From Amborella trichopoda (Eukaryota > Streptophyta > Magnoliopsida > Amborellales > Amborellaceae), in NCBI RefSeq assembly GCF_000471905.2, contig NW_006499973.1:5303006-5367005 (forward strand): 64,000 nucleotides of DNA, written 5' to 3'. The position numbers and the translations under genes were made by a program. Under the pieces are notes generated by a model. That model saw only the letters and a list, made by a program, of their open reading frames with translations, was not told the DNA's origin and made no database searches. This document shows, piece by piece, positions 55,719 to 64,000 of the stretch. Each line of letters starts with the position of its first letter. Position 1 is the first letter of the stretch.

Positions 55719-57362
55719 TGTGATGACCCAAAATTTTCCTGGTTGTGAAGAGGACAAAGTGCCAGCATCGACTGGGTTGTGTGCAGCCCCGGCTGTGGAG
55801 AGGAGAAAGTGCTAGTGCCAGCTAGGTGTGAAGAGGAGAAAGTGCCAACACTGGCTGGGTTGTGTGCAGCATCGACTATGAAGAGGAGAAAGTTTCAGCA
55901 CTGGCTGGGTTGTGTGCAACGCTAGGGTGCAGCAACTTAGCCCTCGCCTCTTTGAACCTTTAAGAGGCCAAACGGGGTCCAATTGTCTTCAAACCACTTC
56001 CATTTGAGGGATAGGTGTGTTTTGTACAAACCATCTTCAAACTCTAAACAGCCTAAAAGTTACGACCTTCGTCATTGCCCTAGATGGCAGGAAATCGAGC
56101 TGTAATACTTAATTGGAATAATGTCATCAGTACTATGGTATTGTCATTATGATATTTCTTAAATGTGATATGCCACTATCTAATGCGATATTTTTGTTAT
56201 CGTGATGGAATATTGATATCGTCATAATGTGATATCATTATGCTTATGTGATATGTGAATGGGCACCTAGTGTGTGAATGATGGTGCTGGTAGTTGTCTG
56301 TTGACAAAGGCACCTATTGTGCGAATGATGGTGTCGACAGCTACGATCTTCCCCTCACTCCCCATTATAGGATGGGACTCAGGATGTGAGTAGTTGGGAG
56401 GGTCGCGCTCCCCAGATCTATCTAGGCACTACGTATTGGGTCACCCAATGGTAGTGTAACGCTCTCTCGTCAGAAAGGCATAAGGAGATGGTCATGTCTT
56501 GCAAGGCCACTGCCTATCGAAACCCCAAAGTGCGCTGAGGATTGTGGCCGTAAGTAAGGACATTACAAAGTGGATTTACACACTTGTCATTGTCCTCCGT
56601 CTTGAGTGAGTATAGAAGTCTCAAGTTTAGTATTGGCTTAGACTGACCGATGTGGCTTCTACTTCAGGAGTAAATAGATATGTTTGCCTAACTTATTTAA
56701 GCATTTTGCATGGAATTTTAACTATACATGTGATCTATTGTCCTTACTACTCTGCTTTAAGTAAGGTGATTGTAAATTATTCATTGTATATTAAACTGTT
56801 TTTATCATATTACTGTTGGAATGATGAGAAGCATATTGGAGGTTTTCACTTGATACCTTGTGAAAATGTATATATGTGCATTGCATATTGTAGCACTGTT
56901 ATGCTGGTTGGAATGCAATAGTGTAGATCTACTTACTGGTCTTTTAGCTCATTCCATTTTAATTTCATAACTGTAGAGTGAAGGGTGGTGACACTTGAGC
57001 TAAAGGTGGGTAGCAATTTTTGAAGCCCAAATTATGAAGTTGAGAAGCCGTCTTCCGAAGACTTTCACAGTATTTTTGGTGGTTTTAGCAACATGATGTA
57101 TACTTCATTTTGTGTATTTTTGGGCTAGTAGTGCCTTGAAGAAATTGTAAATACTTTTGATATTCAATGAATGAGATGGTTGTACCTTTTAAATTGATAT
57201 ATGTTTGGTGAATGGATTTGTTCTAGTTTTCTTTCATGGTTTGCTCTCAATTCTATGTTTTTATGTGTTGAGCCACTCCCACCTGAGTAACGTTCACGAC
57301 CTCTAGTCGCGATCCTGCACTCCGTCGCCCTTTGGCAGGGGTCAGGTGGCAAGGTCGTGACA
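55719..57362 (+). mobile_element. Solo LTR 2 inside the Tat-A 5' LTR
   Basis: The 1644-bp block starts TGTGATGACCC and ends GGTCGTGACA. CAAAA flanks it at 55714-55718 and 57363-57367. The Tat-A 3' LTR at 8330-8350 has the uninterrupted site. Sequence blocks resemble Tekay LTRs (AAACCCCAAAGTGCGCTGAG, the GGCTTCTACTTCAGGAGTA block, CCACTCCCACCTGAGTAACG), so it is a shorter relative of the Tekay-1/2 LTRs. Orientation follows that similarity. No internal region remains. Confidence 0.93.
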
Positions 57363-57878
57363 CAAAATTTGAGCGCGATCCGACTCATAACGAGACAGAT
57401 ATGAGTCCCGAAAGTTGTTGTTTGTGATTGTGAAAACCAGTCTCCTTCTATCGAGACTGGTGCAGGGAGGGCGCATGGGAATAGAGTGCGGCCCCTCCTT
57501 TTTCAGTATTTTGCCCATAACGTTTTCCTGTAACGTCTGATTAAGCTAAAATTTGAATCCTAGGTGTTTTTGATCGTGTCGGATCCAATGACGGGGGTTT
57601 CAGAGTCATTTGATGCCTTGAAAATCCAAGTACAGGGTCCGTTTCAAGGTCATTAGAGGCTGATTTTTTTGAAAGTGTTCATGGTCTGTACTGCCTTAAA
57701 TATGTCGGATTACGATGAAACTTGGCAGGTGGCCTTTTGAAGTCTTTAGGAATATTTTCACTTGTTATGAGGCAATTCTGAGACTATCGAAAACTACACT
57801 GTCTATCAAGGCTTTATTGACCGGCTTCTCTTTTATTCCGCATTGGGGACCCAAGGTGCTGAAAAATGTCTTCAAACA

Positions 57879-57883
57879 ACTAC
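57879..57883. repeat. Target site duplication ACTAC, right copy (Tat-A)
   Basis: Identical to 4827-4831. Confidence 0.9.
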
Positions 57884-59778
57884 CAATGGGTGTCCCATTG
57901 CGTAGCGGTCAGTATCAGCAGAACAATGCCCACTACTGATGGGTGTCCCATCGCGTAGTGGCAGTATCACATTATCATAACATAACATTACCCACTCCCA
58001 ATGTGCAGTGGTCATTATCACAGTATTATAAAATGCTCAAGCATGAGTTTTACTCATACCTCCAATCTTATTATGCAAAGCTTGAGTCCTGTTCAGAAAT
58101 ATACGACAATCATGTATACTATGCCACTTAACAGGAAACATTCATCATAAAAGGGCTATCACATGGCATTCACACTTATCAATGAGCATTTATGACACTT
58201 TATCGCATTTGCACCACGGCATTCATCATGTAACATTCATCAAGGAACTACCACATGGAAATTGCACTTGTCACCTATCACATAATGTTATGACATTTAA
58301 TCATGTAGTATTCATCACATGAAACTATCACATAGTACTTAAGTTTATCAATATCCACTTACAACACTTTGTCCCTTGAGTGGAATTCAGAAAAGAGTGC
58401 GCAATTCGTCTACATTCATAACCATGTCATACTCATGAAAAATGGGCGTCGTTCTCAACCCATGGAGGGTTTTGCTATGGTTCCAAATTCAATTTCGAAA
58501 TATACTCACCGATGGTTCATATAAAAGCGATTTGAACACATTTGGCCAGGGTTTGAGCGTAAAAAAATTTGTTTCCAAAACCAACATAGGACTGAATTTC
58601 TTGGTGACAAGTAACATTGATGTACCTATCTTCTCAGAGGCATAACTCCCAATCTAGGGAGAATTCCAAAATGATTTAACATGCAACTTTAATTTTACAC
58701 ATAGATCATTAAAACGGTGTGGTATGAAGGTGTTTGGGCAACATTTGATAGGTCAAAAGCTCGACGCAAAGTAGGTGACAATTGTTAGAAATTTCAGCAA
58801 CTGTAGACAGTGATATACCCTCACTTTTTAGGGCTAATCACTCAACCCATACAAAATTTTAATATGGTGTAAAAAGAAAAATTGTAGTAGACATGCATAT
58901 CTTTCATTCATGATCAATTTGAGCCCATTTGGACACCGTTTGATTACTGAAAAACAGAATATAAAAACACTCACAGTTCTTAGAAATTCCATTTCTAAAT
59001 CTTAGCATGTTTCAAATAGCTTATAACATATCATAATCAAGATAAAATTTGATTGAAAACCTTGTCTATGTTAAGCTAGTCTTACAAATGAACTACTCCA
59101 CAAATTTTCATGATTAGCAAGATCATTTAGCACCCTCAATCACACATGGCACTTAGAAGCACAAATTCGAAAGTTCAAGTTCATTTTAACTAAACGACCC
59201 CCATCCTTCATTCTATTATTTTACTTATATTCATTTCTTAAAATCTACCACTACCAAGTGATGAACACTAAACCTACTTACCTGATGCTCATTGGCGCCT
59301 CCAAAACTCCCACTCGCAAGCTACTTCAAGCTCATAGCACAAGCTTTCTCCAAGGGTAGCAGTTCGTTGTAACTATGGTCCTAGAGAGAGGGGGAGAGAG
59401 AGAGAGAGAGCAAGTGAGGGAAACAGCGGTGGAAAGGGAAGGGAGAGGGCTTAAGTAATTGAGGTGAGTGAGATCCACTATGGCTGATCGGGTAGGTGGA
59501 GATCACTACAGCTGACATGTGCAGCATTGACAAGTACGGTGCTAACATGCACGACTCTGATAGGTGCTGCGCTAACAGGTACGGTTGCAGTCACATCTCC
59601 CCTTCACTCACGACGCTACACATGCACGACATTGGCTTCCCTTCATGCGCAGCATTGCTCCATTTCACGCCCGACGATGCTCCATTTCACGTGCGGTGAT
59701 GCTCCTCTTGGTTTACTTGCTCTTCCGTTCACGCAAGGCGTTGCTCCTCCTTTTGATTCTATTGTCGTGTGCATCTCA
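57884..59778 (-). repeat. Tekay-1 5' LTR, distal 1.9 kb
   Basis: The minus strand aligns with the first two thirds of the Tekay-2 LTRs: the palindrome pair at 57879-57960, the AAATTCCAGCAACTGT and CAAACG blocks, and the GA/CT run before the transcription start (59386-59412, an AG microsatellite). A region rich in GTCGTGCATG-like words (59480-59770) corresponds to the CACGTG-rich start. The exact outer end is uncertain. 59778 is chosen because the minus strand there begins TGAGATGCACAC and the summed LTR length then is 2.9 kb. Confidence 0.82.
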
Positions 59779-60354
59779 TGTCTGGAAATATTTGAAGTTC
59801 TTACAAAAGAAGATAAAAGATTATCTAAAGATGATAAGCATGAATGAAAGAAGATATGAAAAAGATGATAAAGATAATATAGATGATATCACGATGAATC
59901 TAAAGATGTTCTAAAAAAAAATTGATGATAAAGATGATCTAAAAGATTATCTAGAAAGATAATCTAAAAGGTGAATATAAAAGAAATATCTAATGATCAA
60001 GATGGATTTAAAAGAAAGATTATCTAAAATAAATAAATATAATCTAAAAGATTAATCTAAAGAAGATCTAAAGATAAAGATGATCCAGATGTGATCTAAA
60101 AGAAAGAGGATCTAAAAAAAAAACTAAAGATGATCTAAAGATTGAGAGGAAAAAGATCTTAATTTTTTTATGGAGAGAAAAAAAAAAAAGAATCTAGAAA
60201 GAAAAGACATAATCTAATAAAAATAAATCTTTTTATATCTACCTTATTTTTTCTTCTTATTTTTATTCTTTTTTATTTTTATTTTTTCTGGAAAATTAAA
60301 TATGAGAAAAAAAGATAGGCTTTTTTAAATCTAAAATACAGATCTGAAGCTCAA
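59779..60354. other. AT-rich spacer with GATGATCTAAAAGAT repeats
   Basis: No gene. The stretch is built from loosely repeated AAAGATGATCTAAAAGA words and A-runs, and it is flanked by Tekay-1 on the left and a possible primer site on the right. It may be leader sequence of the element whose LTR follows. Confidence 0.5.
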
Positions 60355-60375
60355 GGTTCCCCACAGTGGGTGTCA
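60355..60375 (-). other. Primer-site-like sequence next to a third LTR type
   Basis: The minus strand reads TTTGACACCCACTGTGGGGA, similar to the TTTGGCGCCCACCGTGGGGA word that I recall after the 5' LTR of other plant Tat elements. It follows GTAAATA, a plausible mutated LTR end. Confidence 0.4.
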
Positions 60376-61559
60376 AACTATTTACTCTCCGATCTGCGTT
60401 GATCACTAGGATGAGATCTACTCAAATCTTAACAAAAACTAAGTTACTTTTGAAAAGGTAGAGAGAGTGGGGTTGCTTGAATTATGGGCTCAGAAAAATC
60501 CCAAATCTATATAGATCTGGTCTTTTTTTTAGTCCACTCGCAATACCAGCTCCAAATCCATATTTTGACCTAAAAATACTTCTAAATTTAATAAAATCTA
60601 ATAATAATTTAATTTTTCAGAAAAATAAAGTAAAACAGAGAATTAAAGGAAGAAAAACAAACTAAATTAAGCAAAGATATACTTACCTCTAGAGCCTCGA
60701 AACCCGGTGTTTCGGGCTTGGATCAGGCCGCTCTTCCGATGTGCGCCACCATCTCCTTTTTTGGATGTCTTTTGCTTGCTAGAATTTATAGATATAAGGT
60801 TCTTTGACCTAGATCAAGGGTTCCTAAGGCATGGGGAAAAACTGTGTATTTTAAGTAGGGTCTACCTAGGCTTTTCTTGAGATTGACGGAGAATTTCCTT
60901 AGTTTTCTAAGGGTTTTGGGATCTCCTAAGGTTGAATATGAATTCTGGGATTTTATGTGATTTTTTGAGATTTTTAGGGAATTTTCCTAAATTTTTAACA
61001 ATTTTCTAAGGGGTTTCCCTATTTTGAGTATTTTTTGCTATGTTTCTAAATTTGAGATTTTCTAAGGGATTTCTTCCTCTTTTTTGGTCTCCCCTTTTTG
61101 GGTTATGGAGATGGGATATTTATAAATGTCAATTACTGATTTTTCTTGATTTGTTTGGATTTTTTTGGATTTGTTTGGAGTTATTTTTGGGGTTTTAGCC
61201 TTATCTAATTAAAAAAAATGTGTTTACTGCATCATCAGATGTGTTGGCTGCATCATCAGCCCGTGTTTGGGCCTGCTGGGCTGAGTTACTGCCCAGCCTA
61301 CGGCTTGATACTTGGGTCTTACAGGGACTAAATTATCATTTGTTATATCGTTTTATCTGTAGGTCTGATTCAAGCGATTCTTGGACCGTTGAAAAGCTCT
61401 CGACTCTACTTCAACTTAGAATAGTTTGCGGAAATTTTAGGATAATTATATTGGGTCTAGGTTGCCTAAGGTCTACTAGGATTTGTATGGTCCTTTATGT
61501 TCAGAACTGAGATTTTTAGGAGTTCCCTTAGCTAGAATTTCAAGGGGGGTAGAGTAAGA

Positions 61560-61878
61560 GGCTTAGGCTTGGTGAGTCAAGACTAGGGTCTAGGGTCTAG
61601 GTTTATGGTTAAGTAGGTTCGGTTGAAGTGTGGTGTATGGGAACTTAGGGTGTATAAAGTAGGTTAAGGTTCAAGGGAGATTATAGTGTATGGTGTAGGG
61701 TAAGGTATAGGGTGTTTGGTGCAGGTTAAGGTGTAGGGGATAGGCTAAGGTGTATGGTGTAGAGTAAGGTGTAGGAGATAGACTAAGGTGTATGGTGCAG
61801 GTTAAGGTGTAGGGGATAGGCTAAGGTGTATGGTGTAGAGTAAGGTGTAGGAGATAGACTAAGGTGTATGGTGCTCTA
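61560..61878. repeat. 19-bp tandem repeats organised in a 76-bp higher-order unit
   Basis: TTAAGGTGTAGGGGATAGGC, TAAGGTGTATGGTGTAGAG and close variants alternate. The 76-bp block (four 19-mers) at 61726-61801 recurs almost unchanged at 61802-61877. GGGTCTAGGGTCTAGG just upstream (61585-61600) is telomere-like but not TTTAGGG. Confidence 0.85.
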
Positions 61879-62047
61879 GGGGTATTTTCTCTCTTTAGGA
61901 TATGTTTCTCTCTCCTCTCATCTTGGTCGTGAACTTGAAAGAAAAATGAAAGCAAGAAGCTAAGGAGTCAATAATTTACTTCAATTGCTCAAGCGAGATT
62001 TTAAATGATAAAGTTCTAAAAGTCCTTTGACAAATTACTTGAGTTTC

Positions 62048-62055
62048 TTTATATA
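62048..62055 (-). promoter_or_regulatory. Possible TATA box of the third LTR type
   Basis: The minus strand reads TATATAAA in GATCTATATAAAGAAACTC, about 1.3 kb from the presumed LTR start, the same distance as in the Tat LTRs. Confidence 0.4.
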
Positions 62056-63339
62056 GATCAACTACTAAACAAGGGTAGAATGCTCAAAACACCCAAAATT
62101 ATTAAAATATACATATTTTATGAATTAAAATATTAATCTTGTTTTTGGACCAAATGATCAAAATACCCCTAGGCACTTTTCAACAAATGACAAAACCCTC
62201 CCTCCATGAGGGGCCTCTTGCCATTGCTAGGCCTCGAGAGCTTTTTCAAATGTCTATGGTGGTATCATCGTAGAGTTGATGCTTGAACTTTTGCACACGT
62301 TTTGATATCCCATGATCGTCTTGAAACAGATTTTCTTTGGAAGAACCAAAAATCCAGCCAAGTTTCATAAACTTGTGATTCTTCGACCACCAATCTGACA
62401 CGATCTATGACGTTTCAAGCTTTTTTTATCACAAATTGAAGACGACAGTATCATGATTATTTTGCAATAAATGTCATCCATTTTGGTCTCCACTTGAGCA
62501 CGTTCCAATTTTGAGAAGTTGCCCAAAAATGGGATTCTGGAAACTAGAAAAGTGTGCCATTTTCGACCTTAATATATGTGTTGTCCGACCTTCGATCATT
62601 AGTTTTTTGAAGCACTATCGTAACGGACCCATACTTAATCTTGAGCTATGGTCTCTCGAAGAATTGGATGTTCTCTTTTATAAAATATGAATTTTCATGT
62701 TTCGAGCATATTTTCTCTCTAGAAATTCTCTCGTTTCGGGCTATGCCATGACGTGTGCCGTGTGTTAAAACAACGGCGACGTCGAGATCTAGCTCATGTC
62801 CAAAATTGACCTTGATTGGACTAAAAACAAGCGAATTATGAGAATTTGAAATTTATCCTAAAATGAGAAAACCTAATTTCCATAAATGGAAACTAGTTCA
62901 CCGAGGTTGCACCGCAATAGCCACCATTTTATGGTAAGTTAGGTTCAGAATGGTCCCAAAGGGTTTGACTGAGCTGAAATTTGGCACCTAAGGGTTTTGC
63001 GACGTTCCAAATCTAATGGCGGTGGTTTGGTACTTTTTTTAGACCCAAAAAATACGGATGTAGTTATAGGGTGCATTTTCAGCATGATAGGAACTGGATT
63101 TGAGAACCAAGTTTCGTTCAGATCATATCAAAACTTGTCAGAATGCAACGAAACTTTGTGTTCCTTAGCATATCCAAAACTACCCTCTCATGAAATTTGA
63201 GGCCATTCTGACACTTCTTAAGAGATCACCCAGTTTAAGCTTATTACTATAGTATTCCCGTGGTCTGCCGTTGTCTTAGGCACCTGCGGGGCCAAGTTAC
63301 TATTGGCTCTCTCCTTATTCACCTCAAGGATATAATATT

Positions 63340-63740
63340 TTTACATCGAGAAATAGAAATAGAGTTTCTAGATAGAGAAAGAGAGATATGGTTTCGAAAG
63401 AGAGAAAGAGAGATGGATTGGATTTTTAGAGAGAATGGATTGGATTTCCATCGATAGAAAATGAGTTTTTAAGGAGAAAGAGAAATTGGCTTTCTAAAGA
63501 GAGGATTTTTAGATAGAAAAAGAGATTTTGGGTTCTAGAGTGAAATTCAGCTTTTAGAGAAAATGAGATATTGGATTTCTATAGATAGAGAGATCCAGTT
63601 TTTAGAGAGAAAAAGAGAGATTGGGTTTCTAAAGAGAGATATTGGGTTTCTAAATTGATAGATTGGGTTTTTAGAGAGAGAACGATATTGAGTTTTTAAA
63701 GAGAAAGAATGGGTTTGAGAGAGAGAGAGAGTACTGCCAT
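63340..63740. repeat. AGAGA / GGGTTTCTA low-complexity repeats
   Basis: Degenerate units of the type AGAGAAAGAGAGATTGGGTT plus TCTAAAG follow for about 400 bp. No coding signal; the short frames are repeat products. Confidence 0.75.
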
Positions 63741-63878
63741 GGATGGATGCATAAGTGCAATGAAGACAAGAACCCTCATCTTAGATGGATGTTATTGTGT
63801 GGGATTAGATTCATGAAAGTCTTTGTACTCTATATGTTATATGAATATATTTTAATATCCTTTTAAAAGACTTAACGA

Positions 63879-64000
63879 TAGGGCTGCCAACAAGCCCGCC
63901 CCAGCCTGAGCCTTGGTAAGGATATCTCGAAAATAGACCATGAGAAAGCCCAGCCTATTAGAATACTATTGAGATGGGCCCGGGCTATATATATATATAT
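63879..64000 (+). mobile_element. Possible hAT-type terminal inverted repeat, element continuing beyond the window
   Basis: TAGGGCTGCCAACAAGCCCG resembles the TAGGGCTGNCAA start of plant hAT elements and is followed by CCC/GGG-rich sequence (CCCGCCCCAGCC ... GGGCCCGGGC). The other end and the 8-bp duplication are outside the window, so this is only a suggestion. Confidence 0.3.

Larger units (their letters stand above)
4832..57878 (-). mobile_element. Tat-A: giant Tat/Ogre-type Ty3/gypsy element lacking RT-RH-INT, with an antisense PMD frame; hosts four other elements
   Basis: The two LTRs (4832-8859 and 52368-57878) are homologous, both bounded TG..CA, and flanked by a perfect ACTAC duplication inside a Tekay LTR. 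Order on the minus strand: 5' LTR, tRNA-Arg-like primer site, ORF1, gag, protease, then an antisense PMD pseudogene where RT to integrase are expected, then a 3.7 kb 3' region with tandem arrays, polypurine tract and 3' LTR. It is interrupted by a solo LTR (55719-57362), Tekay-2 (41417-51744) and Tat-B (14852-34212, itself carrying a solo LTR). Removing these leaves about 21.7 kb. The RT, RNase H and integrase domains are not visible anywhere in it. Confidence 0.88.
52368..57878 (-). repeat. Tat-A 5' LTR (3.9 kb plus a 1.6 kb solo-LTR insertion)
   Basis: On the minus strand it starts TGTTTGAA at 57878 and ends CATCTAACCA at 52368. It aligns with the 3' LTR (4832-8859) apart from the solo LTR at 55719-57362. 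TATA box 54951-54958, GA tracts 53100-53520 and 54310-54830, hairpin array 53520-54310. It is flanked on the outside by ACTAC and the Tekay-1 LTR. Confidence 0.9.
60379..63340 (-). repeat. Divergent long LTR (third Tat-like family), minus strand; left edge approximate
   Basis: The region resembles the Tat-A LTR only in layout and short blocks. 62690-62830 (TTCTCTCTAGAAATTCTCTC, then GTGTGCCGTGTGTTAAAACA) parallels 8250-8350. 61920-62180 parallels the TATA-proximal block 7440-7680. A TATATAAA on the minus strand is at 62048-62055. No matching second LTR is in the window. If real, Tekay-1 landed in the leader of this older element. Confidence 0.5.

Noticed and set aside
61220-61510. A 96-codon plus-strand frame as a host gene
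   Set aside because: No homology recognised, no neighbouring exons, and it lies in LTR-like sequence with repeats.
61585-61600. Telomere-like GGGTCTAGGGTCTAGG
   Set aside because: Only two short units, not the plant TTTAGGG motif, and it grades into the 19-bp array.

Overview
The window is a piece of a large, repeat-rich plant nuclear genome. The evidence is Ty3/gypsy chromoviruses of the Tekay/Del type (CCHC gag, D-S-G protease, IDD-box reverse transcriptase, initiator-Met primer site, chromodomain). There are also Tat/Ogre-type Ty3/gypsy elements with a second, archaeal-type RNase H, very long LTRs and long repeat-filled 3' regions, and a plant mobile domain (PMD) reading frame. I found no ordinary host gene, tRNA, rRNA or CRISPR array. 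Every coding stretch belongs to a decayed transposable element or to the PMD frame carried inside one. The species cannot be named from the sequence.

The window can be read almost completely as one nest of insertions. Element names are mine. Level 1 is Tekay-1, minus strand. Its body fills 1-3820 and its 5' LTR is split into 3825-4831 and 57884-about 59778. Level 2 is Tat-A, minus strand, 4832-57878, inserted in that LTR with a perfect target duplication ACTAC (4827-4831 and 57879-57883). Level 3 holds three insertions inside Tat-A. One is a solo LTR at 55719-57362 (duplication CAAAA) in the Tat-A 5' LTR. The second is a complete Tekay-2 at 41417-51744, plus strand (CTTAT/CTTAG), in the Tat-A leader. 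The third is Tat-B at 14852-34212, plus strand (GGGAC/TGGAC), in the PMD frame. Level 4 is a second solo LTR at 17434-18709 (ACGAG) inside the Tat-B 5' LTR. With all insertions removed, Tat-A is about 21.7 kb, which is Ogre-sized.

Region by region: 1-4831 Tekay-1 integrase, RNase H, RT, protease, gag and LTR end (all minus); 4832-8859 Tat-A 3' LTR; 8860-12590 Tat-A 3' region with tandem arrays; 12590-14851 N-terminal half of the PMD pseudogene (plus); 14852-34212 Tat-B (LTR, primer site, ORF1, gag, RT, two RNase H domains, integrase, 5.6 kb 3' region, LTR); 34218-35840 C-terminal half of the PMD pseudogene; 36175-41416 Tat-A protease, gag and ORF1 (minus); 41417-51744 Tekay-2; 51750-52365 rest of Tat-A ORF1 and its primer site; 52368-57878 Tat-A 5' LTR; 57884-59778 rest of the Tekay-1 LTR; 59779-64000 AT-rich sequence, a divergent third type of long LTR (minus) and a possible hAT end.

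The most interesting object is Tat-A. It keeps LTRs, primer site, ORF1, gag and protease, but where RT, RNase H and integrase should be it carries an antisense PMD/coiled-coil frame convergent with gag-pro. Tat-B is related and has the missing pol domains, but it lacks protease and the PMD. Both Tat sub-families also carry arrays of hairpin-forming repeat units in the transcribed part of the LTR. The copies here are clearly dead: two of the three RT genes have lost their catalytic aspartate pair by small deletions.
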